Origin: Campanula takesimana
Taxonomy: Eukaryota; Streptophyta; Magnoliopsida; Asterales; Campanulaceae
Direction of reading: 5' to 3'
Assembly (NCBI GenBank): GCA_026119855.1
Contig: JAOWBW010000381.1
Span: 1-64,000, forward strand
Length of the DNA: 64,000 nt
Position numbers and translations under genes: made by a program. Shown here one piece after another: positions 1 through 11,935 of the stretch (position 1 is the first letter of the stretch; each line of letters opens with the position of its first letter). The notes below the pieces were generated by a model, which was not told the origin of the DNA, searched no databases, and saw only the letters and a program-made list of their open reading frames with translations.

Positions 1-20
1 CCAGTCTTACTCTGATTATT
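1..20 (+). pseudogene. Ty1/copia reverse transcriptase fragment, left of the Athila insertion
   Basis: These 20 bases are the left part of a copia reverse-transcriptase gene that resumes at 11941. Read with the right part after removing the inserted element and one TSD copy, the frame is open and leads into the copia catalytic block (YVDD, near 11990). TTATT at 16-20 is repeated at 11936-11940. The rest of the element lies left of the window. Confidence 0.8.
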
Positions 21-1354
21 TGATGTGGTGGATTTTGTATACATTATTTACCTTATTCTCTCTATATTTTGGTTCATTTTGATGTACTTTAGACTAGATT
101 TGATGTATTTGAGACATTATTTATCATTTGAGCTTTATTGTAATCCGGGGTAGAATAGTCGTTATTATTTAATTATTTTTCCCGGATGTAACTTTTGGTG
201 AGCTTCAACGTCTGTCTCGATGGTCAAGTAGTCAAAGTCAAGTCAAAGTTAACTGGCGGAAGAGTGCAGGGACCAAACTGCAAAGAACTGGAATTTAGGG
301 GCTTTTCTGCAATTTCTGAAACTTGGAGGACTGAACTGACAATATTAAAACTTCAGGGACTGATTTGCAAAAGTGAAAATTTTTCTCATGTGTCCGTACA
401 AACAAAGTGGGCGGCCGCTGGATTGAGTTTTGGTTGGTTTTTATTTTTATTTTATTTTATTATCTTTTTAATCTTTTTGATTTTTGGATTTGAATTAGGA
501 TTCCTTTATTAGTTTGAGAATTAGTTTTAGATTGGATTATCATTCATTCTTGGGGGGACTCCCAGAAAAAAGACGACGTATTTTATTTCTTTTTCTCTCT
601 CTGAAGCTTTGTGTAACCATTAATGGAGAACTAAACTCCATTACTTTGGATTTAAGATCTTGATCCGGGTTTTTATTTCTATTGAGGTATTTCTTTCTTC
701 TTTATTAATTCTTGTTCATAATCTTGCTTGTACCGTTTTAGATTAATTTCTAGGGTTTGTAAATCTGGCCAATTTACTTGTCCTCTTTATTGATCTTTGC
801 TAGATTACTCGTTCTGTGCCAGAATTAGGGTTTTCATTGTAGCATCTCCACGAATTGTGTATGTGCCATAGCAATTTGGGGAGTAGGCAAGATTAGACGA
901 TTATCTAATTTATTTTAGAAAGCGTTCTTGATTTTAGTCTCTTAAAACTTCATCAATTAATCTTCAGACCTTTTCTGTGCCAGTTTAGGTTTAATTTTAT
1001 TAGGGTTTATAGTGAGTGTGCCACTGCTATAAACTATTCTGAAAGAAGAGACAGATTGAAATACATCTCGTAATCAAGTGAATAAGATTAAAGGAGATTA
1101 GAATTATCAGTGATATTAGAATTAAAATCCGGTGACAGTATCAAATCTGAAGTGCTTTTTAATCATTGTTTTAATCACAATTAGTTTAATTTCCCGTCTA
1201 GGATTTAATTACAATCAAAATCAAACCCCAATCTGGTCAAGTGACTGTTCGCAAACAATCATCGTTCTTCGTGGATCGACCCTGACTTACCCTAATTACA
1301 TTATTAGTGGCCGAGTTCAGGTCTAATTTAGTAGGTGTGCGACTAAGCCTACCA
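21..1354 (+). repeat. 5' LTR of the Athila-type element
   Basis: Begins TGATGTGGTGGATTTTG and ends GACTAAGCCTACCA. It is repeated almost identically at 10590-11935. The short ORFs inside (for example 195-512) are not matched by similar-length frames in the other copy and are not genes. It should carry the promoter and polyadenylation signals, which I did not pinpoint. Confidence 0.95.
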
Positions 1355-1359
1355 AATTT

Positions 1360-1377
1360 TGGCGCCGTTGCCGGGGA
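1360..1377 (+). other. Primer-binding site of the Athila-type element
   Basis: TGGCGCCGTTGCCGGGGA lies five bases after the 5' LTR. From memory of plant gypsy elements this is the tRNA-Asp type of site used by Athila-like elements; the tRNA assignment is established knowledge that I could not check here. Confidence 0.85.
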
Positions 1378-1502
1378 ACGGTGTTATTGTTTGCGTTCTT
1401 TTATTTTATTTTCTTTTTATTTTATTTTTTTTCTTTTAGTTGTTTACTTGCTATATTTCTAGTTATCTTTATTGCTTATTATCTTGTAGTGTGGAACCGT
1501 GC

Positions 1503-4186
1503 ATGGTCCACACCCGTTCTACTAACGATTTGATTGTACCATTTGATCCAGAAATCGAAAGGTCTTTCAGGAAAGGACGACAGCAAAGTAGGAGATACAA
1601 GGCAATTTTGTTGGCTGAAGATATGGCGCAACAAGGTCAGGGTAACGCTGGTGCTGGTGCGGGGCTGGTGGAAATAATGCAGGAGGTAGACAAGCAGTAC
1701 CACCACAGACATTGAGGCAGAGGACTGCACCGAATTGGAATGAGCAACCACATGCCGTCCAATTCCCTGCCTTACCTGCCGGGGTGACTTTGAGTTGAAG
1801 CCGGGGCTACTGAATCAGCTACCGCACTTCACAGGGATGCCCGGAGAGGATCCTAATCAGCACATCTCACAGTTTGTGCAAATCTGTCAGAGTATGAAGC
1901 CGGCAGCGCTTCCGATCGAGCACCTTTTGTTGAGGGCGTTTTCTTTCACACTGAAAGATAACGCGAATGGATGGTACTATCATTTGCCACCCAACAGCAT
2001 CACGACTTGGCAGCAGATGAAAGAGGTATTCTTGGAAGAGTTTTTCCCTCAGGACCAGATTAATGTGATGAAGAGGACATCAGCAATATGGAGCAAAGGC
2101 AGATGAGACCCTATATGACTACTACTACAACCGCTTCCACAAGCTTTGTAGGAGTTGCCCGTATCATGGGTTTACTGAGGATCAGCTGATTGTCTATTTT
2201 CATGGGGGATTGACTATTCAGGATAAACGGCTAGTGGATTCATGCTGTGGGGGTAGCATTCTAACAAGACTACCGAGGAAGCTAAGAGGTTGATCGAGGA
2301 GCTAGCTAAGAGCACGAGGACCCATGGCAAGAGGTCTAATGTGAGACAGGTCAGCGCAGCGGTTCTAACAGTGGGGTGTCCAGTAAGTTTGAGACGGATA
2401 TGGAGGATCTCAAGGGTATGGTAAAGCAGTTGGTTCTAGGACAGACACCGAAGCCTTGTGGGATTTGCTATGATATTACGCACCCTACAGATTCGTGTCC
2501 GTCTCTGCAGACGGGCGAGATGGAGGATGTTAATGCAGTTGGGTTTGCGCAGCAGGGACAGAGACCGATGGGTAACACCTATAACCCCAACTGGAAAAAT
2601 CATCCTAATTTCAGATGGGGTACAGGTCAGCAGCAAAATCAGCCGGGTGGTCAGGGACAGCAGTTTGGTAATCAGCAGGGTTATCAGCAGCAGCAGTACC
2701 AGGGTAATCAGTACAACTCTTATAGACCACCATATCAGCAGCAGCAGCCGCCACAGCAACAGCAGCAGCAGCCGCAGCAGCAGAATTCTCCAGGACAGTC
2801 TACAGAGGCATTACTGAATTCATTGGCTCAGAGTGTTAGCACCATGAACCAGAATTTTCAGCAGTATCAGCAGCGCACAGATGCGAGCATTGGTAACTTG
2901 GAGAAACAGATGGGTCAGGTAGCTGATGCCGTGGGACGGATAGAGGCTAGGGATTCGAGGAAGTTGCCATCACAGACTGAACCGAATCCTAAGCAGAATG
3001 CATGTGCGATAACTCTTCGCAATGGTAAGGAGATGCAGGATAAGGTTATAGATGAGGAACCAGAGGCAAAAGTTGAGATTGCAGAGCCAGTACAGAAGGC
3101 ACCAGTTCCGACAGAGACTACACCAGAGGTTAAGGCTCCTGTATATGAGCCTGAAGTTCCATTCCCGGAGGCCTTGAAAGAACACCGAAAGCCGGAGCCT
3201 GACAAGGCTATTTACGATACCTTCAAGAGGTTAGAGGTTAATATTCCATTCTTGGACCTTCTTCAGACTGTCCCGAGGTATGCGAAGTTTTTGAAGGAGT
3301 TGTGTACTATGAAGAGGAATCAGAAGGAAAGGAGTAAAAAGAAGGTTAAGGTCAGTGAGCATGTGTCTGCAGTATATCAGAGGAAAATGCCTAAGAAGTG
3401 CAGTGACCCAGGGATGTTCGTGATTCCAGTTACTTTGGGGGATGCTTCTGAGCATAAGGCGATGTTAGACTTGGGGGCTTCAATCAACGTCATGCCCTAT
3501 GCGTTGTTTGAAACTCTTAAGTTGGGGCCACTGCAGGATACCAGAGTTGTGATACAGTTGGCGGATAGGTCTAATGCCTACCCGAAGGGATTGGTGGAGG
3601 ATGTTCTAGTCCGGTTGGTAAGATGATTTTCCCGGCGGATTTCTATGTTCTTGAGATGGAGACGGATCCAAAGGCCCCCATACTGTTGGGGAGGCCTTTT
3701 ATGTCGACTGCTCGGACCAAGCTCGATGTAGCTAATGGTTCACTTACCATGGAGTTTGATGGGCAAGTAATGGAGTTCAACATCTTTGACTCTATGAAAT
3801 ACCCTAAGGACTCAGAGTCTTTGTGTTTCATCGATGTGATCGAGCCATTGGTAGAAGAGGTATTTGAGGTGTCTAATGGAGATGATGATATCAAGACCGC
3901 GTTAGAGAACGCTTTGGGGTATGCTAATTTGGAGTTTGACATCTCGGATTCTATGAAGGAAGCGGTTATGGGTCTTACAGAGAGTGCCATGTTTGCTACT
4001 GCGCCGGGTCATGGTCAGATAAAGCTAGAGGTTCCGATGGAGAAACTTGTTCCATCTATAGAGAAGGCTCCGAAGCTTGAGTTGAAGGTCCTCCCTGAGC
4101 ACCTTAAGTATGTATATCTAGGTGAGGGAGAGACGCTTCCGGTGGTGATTTCTAGCAGTTTGACAGCGGACAATAGAAGAGGTTAA
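1503..4186 (+). pseudogene. gag-pro: gag-protease region of the Athila-type element, frameshifted
   Basis: Gag should form the particle and bind RNA; the protease should cut the polyprotein. Three gag pieces are visible: 1503-1715 (start MVHTRS), about 1789-2106 (retrotransposon gag core, with PHFTG and WYYHLPPNS), and 2376-3626. The last contains a cysteine motif (CGICYDITHPTDSC), a long glutamine-rich stretch (about 2620-2900) and the aspartic protease active site written DLGAS rather than the usual DTG/DSG. The protease continues in another frame from 3623, with the ILLGRPFM block. Frames change near 1720-1790, 2100, 2260-2370 and 3615. The Q-rich segment is a low-complexity linker. The product is inferred to be non-functional unless some of the shifts are assembly errors. 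Confidence 0.85.
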
Positions 4187-6988
4187 TTGAGGTGATCCGG
4201 GAGAGAAAATCTGCGATTGGTTGGACTATTGCCGATCTCAAGGGCATTAGTCCATCTTTATGTATGCACCGGATCAACCTAGAGGAGGATGCGAAGCGGT
4301 GAGGCAACCGCAGAGGAGGCTTAACCCGCCAATGATGGAGGCGGTGAAGAAGGAGGTCCTGAAGCTACTACAGATGGGGATCATCTATCCCATCTCCGAC
4401 AGCAAGTGGGTGAGCCCCACACAGTGTGTGCCCAAGAGGGGCGGGATCACGGTCTCCCGTAATCAAAAGGGAGAGATGGTTCCAACCCGGGAGCAAACGG
4501 GAATTCGCGTGTGTATTGATCTACGGAGGCTAAATGAGGTAACTCGTAAAGACCACTTCCCCCTCCCCTTTATTGATCAGATGTTGGAAAGGTTAGCCGG
4601 AAGGGCGTATTTTTGTTTTCTCGACGGTTTTTCCGGGTATTTTCAAATACCTATTGCCCCGGAAGACCAAGAGAAAACTACATTTACATGCCCCTTCGGC
4701 ACCTTTGCCTATCGGAGAATGCCGTTTGGTTTGTGTAATGCACCTGGGACTTTTCAAAGGTGTATGATGAGCATTTTCTCCGATTTTGTGGAAAAGTTTA
4801 TGGAGGTTTTCATGGATGACTTCACTGTCCATGGAGACTCGTATGAAGAATGCTTGCTCATTTAGGACTAGTATTGGATAGATGCATTGAAACCAATTTG
4901 GTCTTAAATTTTGAAAAATGTCACTTTATGGTCGAGCAAGGCATTGTTTTGGGTCATGTTGTGTCGAAAAAGGGTATCGAAGTTGACAAAGCTAAGATTG
5001 ATGTCATCTCTTCACTTCCTTACCCGACCAATGTGCGTGAAGTCCGGTCTTTCCTAGGTCATGCCGGGTTTTACCGGAGGTTCATTAAGGACTTCTCAAA
5101 GATTGCTTCACCTCTATGCACCCTGTTGCAAAAAGAGGTTGATTTTAATTTTGATGATAATTGCAAGCAATCTTTTAATGAGTTGAAGTCTAGGTTGACA
5201 ACTACCCCCATTATTCAAGCACCCGATTGGTCTCGTCCCTTTGAGATCATGTGTGATGCTAGTGATTATGCCGTGGGGGCGGTTTTGGGTCAAAAAGTGG
5301 AGCTTGCCTCGCATGTGATTTATTATGCGTCTATGACCTTGAATGGGGCACAAAGAAATTACTCCACTACTGAGAAAGAGATGTTGGCGGTGGTTTTTGC
5401 ACTAGAAAAATTTAGGTCCTACTTGTTGGGTACTAAAATCATTGTTTACACCGACCACGCTGCTCTTAAGTATTTAATGTCTAAAAAAGAGGCTAAACCG
5501 AGACTCATTCGGTGGATTCTCTTGTTGAGTGAGTTTGACATAGAGGTTAAGGACAAAAAGGGGGCTGAAAATTTAGTTGCCGACCATTTGAGTCGCCTTG
5601 TAATGGAGGAGGACAAACCTTATAAACAAGCCCCAATCCGGGGTGAGTTTCCTGATGAGGTTCTTTGGGCAGTTAATTCAGTGGCCCCTTGGTATGCGGA
5701 CTTGGTCAATTTTCTTGTCTTGAATAAATTCCCTCCGGGGATGTCAAAATCGAAAAGAGACAAAGTCCGTAGTGATGCCAAATATTATGTGTGGGATGAA
5801 CCCAACTTGTGGAGGCATTGTGCCGACCAAGTCATTCGGAGGTGTATTCCCGACAGTGAGGTGTCCTCTATTCTCAAATTCTGTCATGAGTATGCATGTG
5901 GTGGTCATTTTGGTGCGAAAAAGACCGCTAGAAAAGTCTTGGATTGTGGCTTCTTTTGGCCAACTTTGTTTCGGGATGCGGTCACTTTTTGTCAGACTTG
6001 TGATAGGTGCCAAAGGGTTGGTAATATTGGGCGCCGTGATGAAATGCCACAAACCCTCATTGTGAATTGTGAAATCTTTGATGTATGGGGGATAGACTTT
6101 ATGGGTCCGTTCCCTAATTCTTGTGGGTTTGTGTACATTTTGCTTGCGGTGGACTATGTGTCCAAATGGGTGGAAGCCATCCCTACCCGCACCGATGATT
6201 CAAAAGTAGTGGTCAATTTCCTTAGGAGCAACATTCTGTGTCGGTTTGGGATGCCAAGGGCCATTATTAGTGATAGGGGGACTCATTTTTGCAATAAGAC
6301 AGTCGAAGCTCTAGTCAAGAGATATCACATCACCCATAAGGTGTCGACTGCTTATCATCCTCAAACAAATGGCCAAGCCGAGGTGTCCAATAGAGAGATA
6401 AAATCCATCCTTGAAAAAACTGTGAACCCAAATAGGAAGGATTGGAGTCAAAGGCTTGATGATGTGTTGTGGGCCTACCGGACGGCATATAAGACACCGA
6501 TTGGTATGTCACCATATCGATTGGTGTTTGGTAAACCTTGCCATTTACCGGTGGAGCTTGAACACAAAGCCTATTGGGCGGTCAAAAAGTTCAATTTGAA
6601 CTTAGAGGGTTCCGGTGAGGAGCGAAAATTGCACTTGAGTGAGTTGGATGAGATTAGGAGAGATGCCTATGAGAATAACCTTCTTTATAAGGAGCGAGCG
6701 AAGATTTGGCATGATAAAATGATCATTAGAAAGGACTTTAAGGTTGGTCAAAAGGTCCTTCTTTTCAATTCCCGTCTTCGTTTGTTTCCGGGCAAGTTAA
6801 GGTCTCGGTGGACCGGCCCTTATGTGGTGAGGGAGGTATCCCCGCTTGGGACGGTGGTAATCTCTAGTCCTAATGAGGACAAAGGATTCAAAGTGAATGG
6901 TCAACGGTTGAAACCGTATTTTGAGAATGAAGTCGTGAATACCGAGGATTTGGAGGTGATTGATCTCCAAGACCCGATATATGTTTGA
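4187..6988 (+). pseudogene. pol: pol of the Athila-type element: reverse transcriptase, RNase H, integrase
   Basis: Reverse transcriptase runs from about 4187 to 5100, with the VCIDLRRLNEV, LDGFSGYFQIPI, MPFGLCNAPGTFQ and catalytic FMDD blocks. RNase H follows (MCDASDYAVGAVLGQ, YTDHAALKYL). Integrase has the HHCC zinc finger around 5880-6020 (HFGAKKTARKV, CQTCDRCQ) and the catalytic core (WGIDFMGPFPNS, ISDRGTHFCN, YHPQTNGQAEVSNREIK). The stretch 4850-6988 is one uninterrupted frame of 712 codons. The front is broken: frames change near 4170-4183, at about 4297 and at about 4850. Three breaks before the catalytic block make the protein non-functional as written, although the second half is intact. 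Confidence 0.9.
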
Positions 6989-7290
6989 TAATATTGGATC
7001 CGAGTCTTGTCAAAGACATTAAACTTTGATGCATGCCGGGTGCTTTCCCGGCATTTGGTCTAGCTAAAGACGTTAAAGAAGGGCGGCTAACCGGGAGGCA
7101 ACCCGGGATTCATTGCTTACTTTATTTGTTATTTGTGTAAATTATGCTTTTAATTTTTATGTTTTTATTCATGTCTAGAATTGATGCTACTAAGGGTATA
7201 TTTTTGTTTGTGTGGATGCAGGAAATCATAGCTGGAGAGGCACACTTGGTCAAACTTGGGCTGGGCATGATAAATAGAAAAATTCATCCA
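6989..7290 (+). other. Spacer after pol in the Athila-type element
   Basis: This stretch contains no convincing gene. It includes a short GC-rich inverted motif (CCGGGTGCTTTCCCGG, about 7037-7053) and another C/G-rich block (CCGGGAGGCAACCCGGG, about 7099-7115), both able to form small hairpins. The long open frame that starts at 7144 runs into repeat sequence and is not gene-like. Confidence 0.5.
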
Positions 7291-7463
7291 GTCCTTGTGC
7301 CACAAGTGCTCAATTCTTGTGTCACAAGGGCTGGCCAAAAAAAAAAAAAAAAAAAAAAAAAAAAGGAGGGAAATTTCATACAGTTCTTGTGCCACAAGTG
7401 CTCAATTCTTGTGGCACAAGAGCTGGCCACAATGAATGAAAAAAAAAAAAAAAAAAAAAAAAA
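7291..7463 (+). repeat. Duplicated stem-loop plus poly-A unit
   Basis: Two copies of a unit of roughly 90 bp occur. Each has CTTGTGCCACAAG, a 9-base spacer, and its inverted partner (7294-7306 with 7316-7328; 7386-7398 with 7408-7420), followed shortly by a poly-A run (about 7338-7364 and 7440-7463). In the second copy the 13-base arms pair perfectly; in the first there is one mismatch. The unit lies between pol and the env-position ORF. Confidence 0.85.
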
Positions 7464-7970
7464 CCTCTCCCAGTCGGCTTCTCTCTCTCCCATCCCGTTT
7501 TTTCCCCCCTCCCTCACAGTAACTCCCTCACGGCTTCTCTCTCTCTTCTTCCCCTCCATTGAAGCCGGCATCACCAAACCGCCGGCACCCCAACCCCCAT
7601 TCACGCCGGCGACCCCACCTCCCTCCCTCACGTTCCCCTCTCTCCCTCACAGCCTCTCTCTTTCCCCTCCATTATCGCCGCATAAAACCGCCGGCCTACC
7701 TCCATTAATTCCGGCGAACCTCGCCCTGGCTCTCTCTAAAATCGCCGGCACCCCAACCCCTTAAATCCGGCGACCCCACCTCCCTCCCTCACGACCCCTC
7801 TCTCCCTCACAGTCTCTCTCGTATTCTTCTCCAGATCCAAACAGCCGGCGACCCCCCCATTAATTCCGGCAGCCTCTCCTCCCTACCTCCATTTATTCCG
7901 GCACCCCACCTCCATTAAAACACCATTCCCCCCCAAAAAATCACTTTCAATCACCATATCTACTTTCAAT
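7464..7970 (+). other. Pyrimidine-rich spacer with CCGGC-containing repeats
   Basis: About 500 bases dominated by CTCTCTC, CCCTCC and recurrent GCCGGC/CCGGCG motifs, including the phrase TCCGGCGACCCCACCTCCC and variants at about 7608-7780. Apparent open frames here are low-complexity proline/leucine/serine strings and not genes. It may act as an RNA leader for the downstream ORF; that role is inferred. Confidence 0.6.
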
Positions 7971-8396
7971 TTCGAATTTGAAGTCCAATTTCAAAAACCC
8001 TAGAATTCGAAATTTGGGGATTTTTTATTTTTCATTCTTGGAGCAAATTTGGAGAAACAAGAATAGTTGTTGGGCAGTATTGGAGCATTGTAAGGTAAAA
8101 AAATCTTCTCGATTTTACTTACAGTTTATTTTCTTGTTGGATGTTGTGGTGGCTCGGTTGTTGATCGGAGGCTTGATATCGTTTTTGCGTTTGTGCTCTT
8201 GTTATTATTGTTGATTAGTATTGTTATTGGTGAGTGAATGGTGAGCGATGATAGTGTGAATAAACTGTTATTGTGTTGAAATTGGTGGGTGGTGATTGTG
8301 TGGGTACGGTGGACATTTGTGGGGCGTTGTTATTGTTTTTGTGGGTTGTGTGGTTGGTAAAGTGTTGGTGGTGTTTGTCATTGTGAATTGCTCATT

Positions 8397-9780
8397 ATGG
8401 TGGTGACGGGTAAATCAAGTGCGGGAGGTAAAAAGCGGGCTAGGGAAGAGAAGCCTTTGCCTACTCCTTCCGGGGACGTTAATTCGCTTGAGGTGAATAA
8501 TTATATGGGTTTGAAAACCTTGACGGCGGATCAAAAGGAGAATTGGAGAAAACTAGATAGACCGAGCCGAAAGATTTTAGTAACAAAATTTTTGGATGTA
8601 ACTGCTCTTGAACAATTGGGTCTTGATGCTCCAGTACGTCAGTTGATGCAAATGAGTGGTATTGAGAAGTTTTTAGGGAAGAGCGCACCGGTGTATAGGC
8701 GATTCACCTTAGAATTTCTGTCCACTTTTGAGCGGGTTGTAGTGAATGGGGAAAGGAGTGTTCGGTTTAATCTTAATGATAAAGTGAGGGAGTTGAGTTA
8801 CAGGGATATCAGGAAGTCGTTTGGGGTGCAAGAACCCAAAGGCGAGTTTCTTGAAAATGACGAATTGGTGGATAAATTTTTCTTTGAGTTGACTGGGAAG
8901 CCGATGCATAAGCCCTTTCTCACATCAAAGTACCTCACTCACCCTGCGTGGGCGTTATTCTTCAGGGGTCTATCTATGACTTTTCTGGGAAAGAAAGAGT
9001 TGACCAAACTGAATCGCTTTGATATTGCAATGATGAGAACGGTAATTCCTGAGGCCGCCTCCATTCCAGATTGGGTCGACAGTTTTCTTATAAGGTGTGA
9101 CAAATTTGTATCTAAGCCAGGTGGTTGTATACCGGTGGGGGGTATGATTACTCTGTTGCTTGGGAAGTATGCGAAAACCCCCCCCCCCAGCTTCAGCAGA
9201 GTTTCTCGGGGCACCGGAATTCTATGATTTCTTTTTCCTAACTCGGTATGAGCGTTTCAAAACAATCATTCGAGATGATCAATCCTTGACATTTGAGTAT
9301 GGGGACAACAACATTCCGGTTCGGTGCCATAGGGGGGCAGTTTTTCCGAGCGGTGATAAACCGAAAGACTGGCGGATGGATGGAGTGAATGATTGGGATG
9401 GGCGGTATCCTGAGGATAAGGTCCTAAGAAAAAAACAGGGACAGTTGGTAGTTACTGAGGTTAGAGTCCCGGAGCAGCAGGAGGGTGGTTATGAGGCGAT
9501 TATGAGACTGTTGCAGGAGAGGCATGCACTTGAGGATAGGAGATGGGCTGAGTTCTCTGACCGGCTTGAGGCGCTGGAGGATCATGTGACCACTATCTTC
9601 GGACGACAGCGTCAGATGGAGCTGTGGATTCAGCAGCCAGAACCTCGGATCTATACGCCTCTTCCGGAACAGTTGCACACAATGATGGCTAATAGGAGAG
9701 CGGCTAGGATGAGGAGGCGCGAGTCCCGTGAAGCCCGTTCTTCAGGTGAGGCCTCCGGGTCTCAGCAGCAGCAGGAGTGA
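8397..9780 (+). pseudogene. Env-position ORF of the Athila-type element, broken at a C11 run
   Basis: A sense ORF lies between integrase and the 3' LTR, where Athila-type elements often carry an extra gene. The ATG at 8397 starts a basic, lysine/arginine-rich N-terminus (KSSAGGKKRARE). The middle is globular and resembles the uncharacterised retrotransposon ORF found in many plant genomes (ATHILA ORF-1 or putative plant transposon protein type; similarity judged by eye). The end (about residues 370-450) is predicted coiled coil with a polar, arginine- and glutamine-rich tail. No signal peptide or membrane segment is visible, so it is not an obvious envelope protein. The frame shifts at an 11-base C run (9178-9188): the first part stops at 9227, and the second frame runs to 9780. 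Function unknown. Confidence 0.7.
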
Positions 9781-10573
9781 TGGTACCTTTCTTCCTTTCC
9801 CTTACGTTTAAACTGTCCTATATTTTATTGTTGCATACACATTGAGGACACTGTGTAGTTTAAGCGTGGGGGACGGGTTTGTAGTTGTATAGTATGCATT
9901 TTATTTCTAGATAGCTAGTTAGTTTTTCCATTAAAAATAAAAAAAAAAAAAATAATAAAAAAAAAAAATAAAAAATAATAATAATAATAAAAAAATAGAG
10001 AGGCTAAGTGAAAACCCGAAAGGGCGCTTAGGCAAAAGGTGAGATTTTGAGTGATGTTATCTTTTATTCACCGGTGATTGGCGACATAAGGGAGGTTCGG
10101 AGTTTCGGGTTAGGATATTTTGATGTTGGAGGTTCGGTTAGTGGGTAATAGGAGAGAAATCCTCGTTTTGCTTTTGGAGTTATAAGGGGGTGTTGGTGCT
10201 AAACACGAGGTGAGTTTTACGCGGGACCACTACCCGGCTAAAAACTTATTTTTATGAGGGAGACTTGTAGTGTGAGACTAGCGTGGGGGAAACATAGGAT
10301 ATTTTAGTTCCCCGTGGCTTTTATGAGTGGGCCTTAGTCCGGATACGGTTTTTCACTATCTTGGAGTTTGTATCGGGCTAAGGCCATTGATCTTTATTTG
10401 ATTTTCTGGAGTTATATGGGGACGGAGTTTCTTATACTCCGAGAGTTGGTTGTGTTTGTTAACTTTTGACTTGGAGGCTTAGAGGAGATTAGGGGTCATT
10501 TTCTCCCATGCTACGCTGATTAGACCGGAGTTTAGAGTGGGGTTAGGATGTTACTCAGGGACGAGTAACGGTC
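9781..10573 (+). other. 3' internal region of the Athila-type element with repeated purine-rich motifs
   Basis: This is non-coding. It starts with an A-rich stretch (about 9930-10000). The motif AGCGTGGGGGA appears three times across the 3' part of the element: about 9863, about 10279 and about 10576, the last directly before the 3' LTR. Confidence 0.7.
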
Positions 10574-10589
10574 TAAGCGTGGGGGAATT
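10574..10589 (+). other. Polypurine tract of the Athila-type element
   Basis: TAAGCGTGGGGGAATT abuts the 3' LTR, the expected place for plus-strand priming. Confidence 0.85.
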
Positions 10590-11935
10590 TGATGTGGTGG
10601 ATTTTGTATACATTATTTACCTTATTCTCTCATATATTTTGGTTCATTTTGATGTACTTTAGACTAGATTTGATGTATTTGAGACATTATTTTATCATTT
10701 GAGCTTTATTGTAATCCGGGGTAGAATAGTCGTTATTATTTAATTATTTTTCCCGGATGTAACTTTGGTGAGCTTCAACGTCTGTCTCGATGGTCAAGTA
10801 GTCAAAGTCAAGTCAAAGTTAACTGGCGGAAGAGTGCAGGGACCAAACTGCAAAGAACTGGAATTTAGGGGCTTTTCTACAATTTCTGAAACTTGGAGGA
10901 CTGAACTGACAATATTAAAACTTCAGGGACTGATTTGCAAAAAGTGAAAATTTTCCTCCATGTGTCCGTACAAACAAAGTGGGCGGCCGCTGGATTGAGT
11001 TTTGGTTGGTTTTTATTTTATTTTATTTTATTTTATTATCTTTTAATCTTTTGATTTTTGTATTTGAATTAGGATTCCTTTATTAGTTTGAGAATTAGTT
11101 TTAGATTGGATTATCATTCATTCTTGGGGGGACTCCCAGAAAAAAGACGACGTATTTTATTTTTCTTTTTCTCTCTCTGAAGCTTTGTGTAACCATTAAT
11201 GGAGAACTAAACTCCATTACTTTGGATTTGAGATCTTGATCCGGGTTTTTATTTCTATTGAGGTATTTCTTTCTTCTTTATTAATTCTTGTTCATAATCT
11301 TGCTTGTACCGTTTTAGATTAATTTCTAGGGTTTGTAAATCTGGCCAATTTACTTGTCCTCTTTATTGATCTTTGCTAGATTACTCGTTCTGTGCCAGAA
11401 TTAGGGTTTTCATTGTAGCATCTCCACGAATTGTGTATGTGCCATAGCAATTTGGGGAGTAGGCAAGATTAGACGATTATCTAATTTATTTTTAGAAAGC
11501 GTTCTTGATTTTAGTCTCTTGAAACTTTATCAATTAATCTTCAGACCTTTTCTGTGCCAGTCTAGGTTTAATTTTAATTAGGGTTTATAGTGAGTGTGCC
11601 ACTGCTATAAACTATTCTGAAAGAAGAGACAGAGATTGAAATACATCTCGTAATCAAGTGAATAAGATTAAAGGAGATTAGAATTATCAGTGATATTAGA
11701 ATTAAAATCCGGTGACAGTATCAAATCTGAAGTGCTTTTTAATCATTGTTTTAATCACAATTAGTTTAATTTCCCGTCTAGGATTTAATTACAATCAAAA
11801 TCAAACCCCCAATCTGGTCAAGTGACTGTTCGCAAACAATCATCGTTCTTCGTGGATCGACCCTGACTTACCCTAATTACATTATTAGTGGCCGAGTTCA
11901 GGTCTAATTTAGTAGGTGTGCGACTAAGCCTACCA
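10590..11935 (+). repeat. 3' LTR of the Athila-type element
   Basis: Near-identical copy of 21-1354, followed by TSD TTATT. Differences from the 5' copy are mostly 1-2 base indels in A/T runs, plus about 8 substitutions. Confidence 0.95.

Larger units (their letters stand above)
21..11935 (+). mobile_element. Athila-type Ty3/gypsy LTR retrotransposon, nearly full length
   Basis: The element has two long LTRs (21-1354 and 10590-11935) with TG...CA ends, flanked by the 5-bp duplication TTATT (16-20 and 11936-11940). A primer-binding site with GGCGCCGTTGCCGGGG follows the 5' LTR and a purine-rich tract precedes the 3' LTR. Gene order is gag, protease, reverse transcriptase, RNase H, integrase, then a further sense ORF in the env position, which fits the Athila lineage. 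By eye the LTRs differ by about 8 substitutions and about a dozen 1-2 base indels, so the insertion looks recent. Gag and the front of pol nevertheless carry several frameshifts, so it is probably not autonomous as sequenced. Confidence 0.95.

Noticed and set aside
195..512. ORF in the Athila 5' LTR (also 10765-10947 in the 3' LTR)
   Set aside because: The frame breaks at different places in the two copies and there is no protein-like pattern.
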